Source: Bog-159 sp035602155 (lineage in GTDB: Bacteria; Acidobacteriota; Terriglobia; Bryobacterales; Bryobacteraceae). Taken from it: a stretch of DNA of 26,337 nt. Numbering within the stretch: the stretch's first letter is position 1; every line of letters starts with the position of its first letter. The notes beneath the pieces are model-generated. The model did no database searches, was not told where the DNA came from, and saw only the letters and a list, made by a program, of their open reading frames with translations. The stretch covers positions 1 to 26,337 of the forward strand of contig DATNMW010000275.1 of the NCBI GenBank assembly GCA_035602155.1, written 5' to 3'. The position numbers and the translations under genes are program-made. Shown in pieces: positions 1 through 5,891 of the stretch.

Positions 1-45
1 CTGGGCCAGGCTCAGCCCCTCGGCGTTCTCCACCCGTATCACCAT
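1..45 (-). CDS. N-terminal fragment of a transposase/integrase-like protein
   Basis: On the minus strand an ATG at 45 opens a frame reading MVIRVENAEGLSLAQ that runs off the window edge. It resembles the N-terminus I associate with acidobacterial DDE-integrase transposases, which start with a short 'LSLEQI'-type helix before a helix-turn-helix. That recognition is from memory and rests on 15 residues. The adjacent direct repeats at the presumed IS end support it. No Shine-Dalgarno is evident before the ATG. Confidence 0.45.
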   Translation of the reverse strand, partial: MVIRVENAEGLSLAQ

Positions 46-76
46 GCACCCGCATTTTCCCGCCGGTTCCGCTCGT

Positions 77-99
77 TTTCAGGATCATCTTGTATTGGA
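77..99 (+). repeat. 23-bp direct repeat, copy 1 (IS end)
   Basis: This copy begins TTTCAGGATC and ends TGTATTGGA. It is identical to 112-134, and the two copies start 35 bp apart. The flanking bases differ at both sides, so the unit is exactly 23 bp. It is likely a transposase binding site at the end of the element. Confidence 0.85.
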
Positions 100-111
100 A
101 ACCGATCCGCC

Positions 112-134
112 TTTCAGGATCATCTTGTATTGGA
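112..134 (+). repeat. 23-bp direct repeat, copy 2 (IS end)
   Basis: This is the second identical copy of the unit at 77-99, in the same orientation. It lies next to a short inverted repeat, GGACA-attc-TGTCC (132-145), that could mark the element boundary. Confidence 0.85.
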
Positions 135-169
135 CAATTCTGTCCGCGCGGCGCTGGCGGGCTTCAGGC

Positions 170-175
170 TATACT
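170..175 (+). promoter_or_regulatory. Putative -10 element (TATACT) of the esterase gene
   Basis: TATACT lies 7 nt upstream of the GTG at 183, so transcription would start at or next to the start codon (leaderless mRNA). No convincing -35 box is visible at 17 bp spacing. The same TATACT hexamer occurs upstream of the S53 peptidase, purM and the sigma-factor gene. Confidence 0.4.
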
Positions 176-182
176 GTTCCGA

Positions 183-899
183 GTGAACCGAGAATATCAC
201 AAGTGGTACAGTCCCCATCTGCAACGGGACATGGAGCTCCTGACATATGGGCACGCGGGAATGCCCGTCATCGTTTTTCCCACCTCCATGGGCCGTTTCT
301 ACGATTACGAAGACCGCGGCATGATCGGCGCCATCGGCTATCAGTACGACGCCGGACGGCTGCAAGGCTTCTGCCTCGATAGCGTGGATTCGGAAAGCTG
401 GTACAACCGCGGCATTCCACCGCGGGAACGCGCGCTGCGGCATCTGCAGTACGAGAGCTACGTGATCCACGAGGCGCTGCCGTTCATTCGCGGCCGCAAT
501 CCCGAGGCGCGCGTGGCCGTTACCGGGTGCAGCTTCGGCGGCTATCATTGCGTCAACTTCGCGTTGCGCCATCCCGAACTGGTGGGGCCTTGCGTCAGCA
601 TGGGCGGAGCCTTCGATATCCATCAATTCCTGAACGGTTATTACGACGATAATTGCTATTTCAACTGCCCGCCGGATTTCCTGCCCAACCTCACCGACGA
701 GCGCTATCTCAGCGAATATCGCAACGGAATGCGGCTGGTCCTGGCCACCGGCGAGACCGATATCTGCCTGGATGAGAACCTGCGCCTGGCCGGCATTATG
801 GACGGCAAGCGGATCCCCCACTGGCTGGACGTGTGGGGCGACGGCACCGGCCACGATTGGCCCTGGTGGCAGCGCATGGCGGTGAAGTTTTTCGGATAG
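183..899 (+). CDS. Esterase, alpha/beta-hydrolase (esterase D-like)
   Basis: This is a cytoplasmic alpha/beta-hydrolase of 238 aa; no signal peptide is seen. The nucleophile elbow GCSFGG places the serine at about residue 117, and a late GTGHDW gives the likely catalytic histidine near residue 224. The acid is probably one of the Asp residues in the segment around TDICLDEN. The family (PF00756-type esterases) hydrolyses short esters; the substrate cannot be read from sequence. The frame is open from ATG 90, but the conserved protein start NREYHKWYSP fits the GTG at 183, and the extra 31 codons lie in the IS end. It stands alone, directly downstream of an insertion-sequence end, which may have replaced its native upstream region. 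Confidence 0.8.
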   Translation: MNREYHKWYSPHLQRDMELLTYGHAGMPVIVFPTSMGRFYDYEDRGMIGAIGYQYDAGRLQGFCLDSVDSESWYNRGIPPRERALRHLQYESYVIHEALPFIRGRNPEARVAVTGCSFGGYHCVNFALRHPELVGPCVSMGGAFDIHQFLNGYYDDNCYFNCPPDFLPNLTDERYLSEYRNGMRLVLATGETDICLDENLRLAGIMDGKRIPHWLDVWGDGTGHDWPWWQRMAVKFFG

Positions 900-1000
900 C
901 GGCGCCTCGCGACACATCGTCCAAAATGAAGGACGACTTGGTTGCAAGGGACTGCAAGTTCCCAATTTCGGTAATACTTCAAATATACTTGGCCTACCTC

Positions 1001-1264
1001 TTAGGGCAACGCAGCTTCAAACTTCGTTATGAGGTCGTCAAGTGTTGGTATGAACTTGTCATAGTCGCTCATAGGTGGTCTGTTCCTCTCCCAACGGGTC
1101 GCCGTGATGTGTGCCAGTAACTGATTCAGGTCAACGCTCAGTTGCTTGATTTGTGCACTATGAGGATGAAGGCTTGCTGGAAAGGTAGCTTCAAAGCCGT
1201 CGAGAACATTGAAATGATCCACATGGCAATCATCTTGTTTTTGCCTCGCCGTAGAAGAATTCAA
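1001..1264 (-). CDS. Hypothetical small protein, possibly the 3' part of an interrupted gene
   Basis: This frame lies directly downstream of, and in the same phase as, the ORF at 1265-1504, separated from it by a single TGA. The nominal start is a TTG; a GTG at 1222 (73 aa, starting VDHFNVLDGF) is the more credible independent start. The C-terminal part (PPMSDYDKFIPTLDDLITKF) looks like real protein sequence. No family was recognised. Base composition is visibly more AT-rich than in neighbouring genes, suggesting transferred or decaying DNA. It may be a second gene, or the tail of one gene broken by a nonsense mutation. Confidence 0.4.
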   Translation of the reverse strand: MNSSTARQKQDDCHVDHFNVLDGFEATFPASLHPHSAQIKQLSVDLNQLLAHITATRWERNRPPMSDYDKFIPTLDDLITKFEAALP

Positions 1265-1504
1265 TCAGCAATCGAAGATGCAAGAGAAGGGCGACTGCAC
1301 AGCTTGCGTAGCGGCACCACTCAACCGGGACAGTTTCTTCAGCTCATCAACACTGAATGTCCTTGAAGCAGGAATCTGGCGGTTTTTGACTCTCAAAGCA
1401 AGGGCCGCTACCAGCTGTTGAGCTTCGGCAACGTTCGGCGGGACCGCCGCAAGTGCGGTTTCAACCGTGGCGAGTTCGTCCTCCACTGCTTTCCAAAGGG
1501 ACAT
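1265..1504 (-). CDS. Hypothetical protein, 79 aa
   Basis: The ORF from ATG 1504 begins MSLWKAVEDELATVETAL and has an alanine-rich, probably helical N-terminal half, then a basic segment ending SPFSCIFDC before TGA at 1265-1267. The frame is open further upstream to 1651, but that part is Cys/Arg-rich and less protein-like, so the ATG at 1504 is preferred. No Shine-Dalgarno is seen and no family recognised. Reading continues in the same frame after the TGA into the ORF at 1001-1264, so this could be the 5' part of an interrupted gene. Confidence 0.4.
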   Translation of the reverse strand: MSLWKAVEDELATVETALAAVPPNVAEAQQLVAALALRVKNRQIPASRTFSVDELKKLSRLSGAATQAVQSPFSCIFDC

Positions 1505-1719
1505 AGTTCGAGCGTAGCGCCTTTTCGAATTGCTCGTGGGCGGCTTCGATGTAACCGCCGATACTTCATATTCGGAGCCACAGGTACATGCGCTCAGGTC
1601 CGTAACGCGGCAAAGTCTCGGGGCCAACATGAATCCGGGAAAAAAACCCAACCAAAGAGCGCCCGTTCTTCGAATAGTAGAATGGTAGAATCATCGGATG
1701 TTTTACAGAAACGTAGAGT

Positions 1720-1878
1720 ATGAAGTCCCTCAACATCAAAGACCCTGAAGCGCATCAACTCGCGGCGGCCATCGCCCAGGAACTCCGCGTAACTGCCCGG
1801 AGTACCGCTGCCCATGTCAAACGCCTATACCTGGACCATGCGGACTTCCTGTACGATGAGAACGGCCTCCCGAAATGA
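1720..1878 (+). CDS. VapB-like antitoxin, shortened
   Basis: The 52-aa product starts MKSLNIKDPEAHQLAAAIAQ, the N-terminus of PSK/Rv0623-type VapB antitoxins, and ends with LDHADFLYDENGLPK, a tail usual for this group. Members are normally about 75-85 aa, so roughly 25-30 residues of the middle (the helix downstream of the DNA-binding N-terminus) seem to be missing in frame. The stop overlaps the vapC start by 4 nt (ATGA, 1875-1878), the standard coupled arrangement. A full-length VapB binds the operator and neutralises VapC; whether this short form does either is doubtful. Confidence 0.65.
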   Translation: MKSLNIKDPEAHQLAAAIAQELRVTARSTAAHVKRLYLDHADFLYDENGLPK

Positions 1879-2194
1879 TCCTTGACACATCCGCCCTGGC
1901 TGCCATCTTCTTCGGGGAGCCGGAACTGTGGTTGAGGGCCAGATCGGTCCCGAGGCAGGCCGCCAGTGCGATGTATTCTTCCGGCGAGCTGAAATCGTCA
2001 TCGAGCCAGTCACCGTGGAACACGCGCACCTGGCGCGCCAGGCCTTCCTCGATTTCGGCAAAGGCCGCCATCCGGCAAGGTTGAATTTCGGGGATTGTTT
2101 CGCCTATGCGCTCGCCAAAGCGACTGGGGAACCTCTGCTGTTTAAAGGAGAGGATTTCAGCAAGACGGATGTCAAGGCCGCCGTAACCGCATAA
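1875..2194 (+). pseudogene. VapC toxin (PIN-domain RNase), internally deleted and frameshifted
   Basis: The first frame reads MILDTSALAAIFFGEPE, the start of a VapC PIN domain with its first acidic residue D4. After about residue 17 the frame loses homology. The rest of the protein appears in another frame (from about 1931 to TAA 2194) as GPEAGRQ...FGKGRHPARLNFGDCFAYALAKATGEPLLF, the usual VapC C-terminus with the third acidic residue in NFGDCF (codon 2093-2095). About 30 residues between the halves, including the second catalytic acid, are absent. A deletion near 1922-1935 that also changed frame explains this. The toxin should be inactive. Confidence 0.8.
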
Positions 2195-2230
2195 CTCCTC
2201 CCGATTCGCCAGCTAACATAGTATCTGCAC

Positions 2231-2986
2231 ATGCCCGACGCCCCGGCTATCGCCGTCCACGACTTGCACAAACTTTACGGCGAGAAAGCCGCGGTGGACG
2301 GCGTGGACCTGATAGTGCCGCGCGGCTGCTTCTTCGGATTCCTGGGTCCCAACGGCGCGGGCAAATCCACCACCATCCGCATGCTGACTGGCCTGATCCC
2401 GCCTTCGTCCGGCACTATTGAACTGCTGGGAATGCGGTTGCCGGATCGAGAGCTCGAGATCAAACAGCGCATCGGACTGGTGCCCGATGAATCGCTGCTC
2501 TTCGACCGCCTGACTGGCGCCGAATTCCTGGAATTCGTGGGCCGCATGTACGGCTTGGCCCGCTCAGTGGCCGTGGAGCGCGCGCAGTCCCTGCTGGATC
2601 TCTTCGAACTGGGCGAAAAACGCAAGCTTATCGCCGAATATTCCAAAGGCATGCGCAAGCGCCTGGCCATGGCCGCCTCGCTCATCCACCACCCGGACCT
2701 GTTCCTGATGGACGAGCCCTTCGAGGGCGTAGACGCCGTGGGCGCCCGCCTGATGAAGGATATCCTGCTGGACCAGGTGCGCCGCGGCGCCACCATCTTC
2801 CTCACGTCGCACGTGCTGGAGGTCGTCGAGCGCCTGTGCGACCGCGTGGCCATCATCGATAAAGGCAGGATCGTGCGCGAAGGGTCCATGGACGAACTGC
2901 GCGGTGGAACGGAATCGCTCGAAGATGTTTTCGTGCGCCTGGTGGGCGCCGGGCACGAGTTCCACGAGTTGGAGTGGCTCAAATGA
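2231..2986 (+). CDS. ABC-2 type exporter, ATP-binding subunit
   Basis: This 251-aa nucleotide-binding protein works with the membrane subunit encoded directly downstream. It has Walker A GPNGAGKST (residues 39-47, Lys45), signature SKGMRKR (139-145), Walker B LFLMDEP (158-164, catalytic Glu163) and the H-loop His195. At the Q-loop position it reads VPDE (Asp87) instead of glutamine; as I recall, this substitution is seen in several ABC-2 subfamilies. The stop overlaps the permease start (ATGA, 2983-2986), so the two are translationally coupled. A TAGTAT hexamer at 2219-2224 lies 6 nt before the ATG, consistent with a leaderless transcript. The substrate is unknown. Confidence 0.9.
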   Translation: MPDAPAIAVHDLHKLYGEKAAVDGVDLIVPRGCFFGFLGPNGAGKSTTIRMLTGLIPPSSGTIELLGMRLPDRELEIKQRIGLVPDESLLFDRLTGAEFLEFVGRMYGLARSVAVERAQSLLDLFELGEKRKLIAEYSKGMRKRLAMAASLIHHPDLFLMDEPFEGVDAVGARLMKDILLDQVRRGATIFLTSHVLEVVERLCDRVAIIDKGRIVREGSMDELRGGTESLEDVFVRLVGAGHEFHELEWLK

Positions 2987-4602
2987 TCCGGGCCATCCTG
3001 CGCGCGCAATGGCTCAGCATGCGTATTTTCCGCATGGCTTCCAGCCGGACCGCCGTCTTTCAGGCGATCGTTGCGCTGCTTTGGTACGGCTTCTGGACGC
3101 TTCTCGCGGCCGTCGCCGAGGCGCTCGCGGCGGCTCCGGGACTACGGGCGCAGATCGAAGTCTGGCTGCCCCTGGGCCTCTTGGCCGTTTGCGCCTATTG
3201 GCAGTTGGCGCCCATGGCTTCCGCAACCATGGGAGCCTCGCTCGATCTGCGCAAGTTGCTGGTCTATCCTGTGCCGCGCCAGTCGCTGTTTTGGGTCGAA
3301 ATCCTGCTCCGCATCGCTACTTGTGCGGAATTGCTGCTCGTTCTGGCGGGTACCGCGATCGGCCTGATCCGGAATCCCGCATTCGGCGGATGGATCTCTC
3401 TGGCCCGCGTACCTGTCGCGATGGCTCTTTTCGCCGCGTTCAACCTGATGCTGGCGGCCGGCATGCGCAACCTGATTGAGCGCCTGCTCACCCGCAAAGG
3501 TATCCGCGAAGCGCTCGCGCTGCTGATGATGCTCATCGGCGTTCTGCCCCGGTTGCTCATGGTTACCGGCGTCGGATCCCACCGCGTCGAGCGCTTCTTA
3601 CCCACCGCCTCGAATGCCGTCTGGCCCTGGGGCGCAACCGCGCATTTCATGCTAGCGCCGTCCAAAGGGAAACTCCCCGAGGCGTTGTCCGTACTTCTCA
3701 CGTGGACCATAGCCGCCTATCTGTTCGGCCGCTGGCAGTTCACGCGCAGTTTGCGATACGACTTCCAGGAAGCTCAAGCAACCGTCGTATCCGCTAAAGA
3801 CCGTCGCTTCGCCGAACGGTTGTACCGCCTGCCTGCGCTGGTGTTGCCCGATCCGCTGGGCGCCATAGTTGAAAAGGAACTCCGTTCGCTGGTGCGCACG
3901 CCGCGCTTCCGGCTGGTCTTCGTGATGGGCTTCTCCTTCGGCCTCGTTGTCTGGCTGCCGATGATGCTGCGCGGGCGCGTGACGCATTCCGCGGTCTCCG
4001 GCAATTTCCTAACGGTGGTAAGCTTGTATGCCTTGTTCCTATTAGCCCAGGTCACTTACGGCAACGCCTTCGGATTCGACCGTTCTGCCGCGCAGATTTA
4101 TTTCTCTGCGCCGGTGGCCATCTCGCGCGCGTTGGCCGGCAAGAACATCGCCGCGGCCATCTTCATCTTCCTGGAGATTGCGGCGGTAGCGACCGCCTGC
4201 TCCCTGCTGCGCCTGGGGATCTCGTCCGGCCAAATCGCCGAGGCGTTTCTGGTCACCGCCATTGCCGCGCTATACCTGCTGGGCATCGGTAATTTGAGCT
4301 CGGTAACCTACCCGCGTCCCATGAGTGCGCAACGGGTCTCCGGGGGCGGCGGCGGCGGACGTGCGCAAGGCTTGCTATTTCTGCTCTATCCGATCGCGCT
4401 GGCGCCTGTTTTTCTGGCCTACCTGGCGCGTTACGCTTTCGACAACCAGGTGGTGTTCTACGGAATCCTGGCGCTCGCCGCCGTGCTGGGCGTCGCGATT
4501 TACTGGATAGCGATGGAATCGGCGGTGTCTACGGCGCGCAATCGCCGCGAGACGATACTGGCCGAGCTATCGCGCGGCGATGGTCCCATGCTCGCGGAAT
4601 GA
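2983..4602 (+). CDS. ABC-2 type exporter, membrane subunit
   Basis: The 539-aa integral membrane protein has about ten or more hydrophobic segments, for example LIAAYLFGRWQF-like and LVVWLPMM stretches, arranged as two halves around a hydrophilic middle (about residues 240-310). A glycine-rich linker (GGGGGG, about residue 450) precedes the last membrane segments. The start is taken at ATG 2983, which gives the 4-nt overlap with the ATPase gene; a GTG at 2974 is an alternative. With the ATPase it should form a complete transporter, as no further subunit gene follows. The cargo is unknown. Confidence 0.85.
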   Translation: MIRAILRAQWLSMRIFRMASSRTAVFQAIVALLWYGFWTLLAAVAEALAAAPGLRAQIEVWLPLGLLAVCAYWQLAPMASATMGASLDLRKLLVYPVPRQSLFWVEILLRIATCAELLLVLAGTAIGLIRNPAFGGWISLARVPVAMALFAAFNLMLAAGMRNLIERLLTRKGIREALALLMMLIGVLPRLLMVTGVGSHRVERFLPTASNAVWPWGATAHFMLAPSKGKLPEALSVLLTWTIAAYLFGRWQFTRSLRYDFQEAQATVVSAKDRRFAERLYRLPALVLPDPLGAIVEKELRSLVRTPRFRLVFVMGFSFGLVVWLPMMLRGRVTHSAVSGNFLTVVSLYALFLLAQVTYGNAFGFDRSAAQIYFSAPVAISRALAGKNIAAAIFIFLEIAAVATACSLLRLGISSGQIAEAFLVTAIAALYLLGIGNLSSVTYPRPMSAQRVSGGGGGGRAQGLLFLLYPIALAPVFLAYLARYAFDNQVVFYGILALAAVLGVAIYWIAMESAVSTARNRRETILAELSRGDGPMLAE

Positions 4603-4629
4603 CCTCGGAATGAGCCAGGCGGCAGGCCT

Positions 4630-5069
4630 ACTCGCACCGCAGGCGACCACAGGATCGACTGCGTCGCCCGCCGCGTCGGGATATAACACGCAGCAGCGCG
4701 ATTCCTCCTAGCAGCAGCACCACGGCCCAGCATCGGAGCTTCGGCCGGGGGGATGCCGTACAGCAAGCCTGCCATGAGTCGCGCAAGCGCCAGGGCCGCC
4801 ACCAGCCTACCGGCTATACCGATCGCCGCCAGCCGCATCCGGTGGCGCAGGACCAGTCCGCCGATCTCCCTGCGCGGCGATCCCAAGGCGATACGGATGC
4901 CGAGCTCATGAGCGCGCCGGGTGACCGGGTCGGATATGACGCCGTAGATTCCGAGTGCGGCCAGAAGCAGGGCGGTGGCCGTGAAAATAGGTCGCATCCG
5001 CGTGCCCGTGGCGAACCTTGGATCGTCGCGGCCCCGCGCCGTGGGCGCTGGTGGGAAATCATGGGTCAT
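4630..5069 (-). pseudogene. MacB/FtsX-family permease remnant (ADOP-like), C-terminal part
   Basis: On the minus strand the text LLLAALGIYGVISDPVTRR, ELGIRIALGSPRREI and LMAGLLYGIPPAEAP matches the C-terminal permease domain of the large orphan MacB-like permeases common in acidobacteria. The end of the domain is scattered over frames: VVLLLGGIALL is one frame off, CYIPTRRAT returns to the first frame, and VDPVVA (4651-4659 region) is off again. That is at least three frameshifts. The N-terminal part, normally several hundred residues, is missing upstream of about 5069. The gene is dead. It has no detectable link to the intact ABC exporter beside it. Confidence 0.85.
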
Positions 5070-5329
5070 ATCGGGAGTTATCGGGGGTAAAAGGTCTCAA
5101 ACAGTTTCGAGAATCGCGAAATCATTCAACACTTTCAAAACTAACCCCTGACGAGGCGGTTAAGGCGAGATATTCTTTGCTGAGTCGCGCCTGTTTAAAT
5201 GCCCGGCTCTTGCGCTTGTTCCGCGCTCTGGAGACTAGGACAATGTTACGAAAACGCTATGGAATTGCCTTCTTTCTCTGTGCGTCCCTGGCGATGCATG
5301 GCCCACGCCGCTATCTCATCATCAAGGGT

Positions 5330-5728
5330 TGAGGTTAATTTCGCATCGTTTCCGGCGGACGGCTATCCCGCCCTCACCTGGCGGCGGGTCGACAAACAGC
5401 GGAATTTCCGCGTTGCCCTTCGACCGGCACGTTGCGAGGCGGCATCCAGTATTTCTTCAATAACGACACCGCCTACGATACTGCTCGCCTGTGTTCTCGC
5501 CCTGTGGGGCGGCGGCAACAACAACAGTGCGCGGGGCGGCACGAGCACGCCATGGGACGTGCACGGCAATATCCAGACGGCATGGGTGAACAGCCTATGT
5601 CAGTTCTTCAGCGACTTGCACACGTATGGGATTCAGTACGTGACGCCATGGCCTGTGATGACCGGAACGTGGATGGCGCGGGCGCAGTCCGGCTACCCTA
5701 TGGTTTTGCGAATCTCGATTGCGGCCTG
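5330..5728 (+). pseudogene. Degenerate coding remnant, function unknown
   Basis: Protein-like text is split between frames: RGGIQYFFNNDTAYDTA in one frame (from about 5433) and GGTSTPWDVHGNIQTAWV then CQFFSDLHTYGIQYVTPW in another (about 5534-5660). Neither frame has a credible start or a full domain, and no family was recognised. The change of frame near 5490-5520 suggests a broken gene of unknown origin. The rest of the interval 5070-5890 shows no intact gene. Confidence 0.35.
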
Positions 5729-5774
5729 AGAGGCCGCCGCAGGCCGAGCGCCTGCCCCACACAAAAGATAACAA

Positions 5775-5794
5775 AAGCGCCGCGGGAGGCGCTT
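5775..5794 (-). terminator. Hairpin with T-rich tail on the minus strand
   Basis: AAGCGCC (5775-5781) pairs with GGCGCTT (5788-5794) around a 6-nt loop. Read on the minus strand the stem is followed by TTTTGTTATCTTTTG, an imperfect U tract. It could end transcription entering from the right, but no leftward gene is close. It also lies just upstream of the S53 peptidase promoter, so a regulatory role is possible. Confidence 0.35.
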
Positions 5795-5796
5795 GG

Positions 5797-5805
5797 TGTT
5801 ATACT
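5797..5805 (+). promoter_or_regulatory. Extended -10 promoter element of the S53 peptidase gene
   Basis: TGT-TATACT forms an extended -10 element with a 5/6 match to TATAAT. It predicts a leader of about 80 nt before the ATG at 5892. No clear -35 box is seen, as expected for extended -10 promoters. Confidence 0.45.
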
Positions 5806-5891
5806 GGCGAACTTCCCGGTTCTGGGAGTCCGGGTACCAAACGGCATTTCTTGAAGTCGGGACCAGAGGAAAAATCAAATAAGGATAAACG

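Larger units (their letters stand above)
1..136 (-). mobile_element. Terminal part of an insertion sequence
   Basis: The stretch holds the first codons of a leftward gene (1-45), then a short non-coding end containing two identical 23-bp direct repeats (77-99 and 112-134). Several same-direction repeats inside one end are typical of IS21-like and related DDE-integrase elements, where they bind transposase. If the element has TG...CA ends, its outer tip would be the CA at 135-136; this is inference. The other end and any target-site duplication lie outside the window. The esterase gene starts only about 47 bp beyond this putative tip. Confidence 0.5.

Noticed and set aside
120..965. 281-aa minus-strand ORF opposite the esterase gene
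   Set aside because: It is antisense to a clear hydrolase, has no recognisable domain, and reflects the GC-rich codon bias of the real gene.
900..1000. Short repeated words (TTGCAAG/TGCAAG) after the esterase gene
   Set aside because: Too short and imperfect to call a repeat or terminator.
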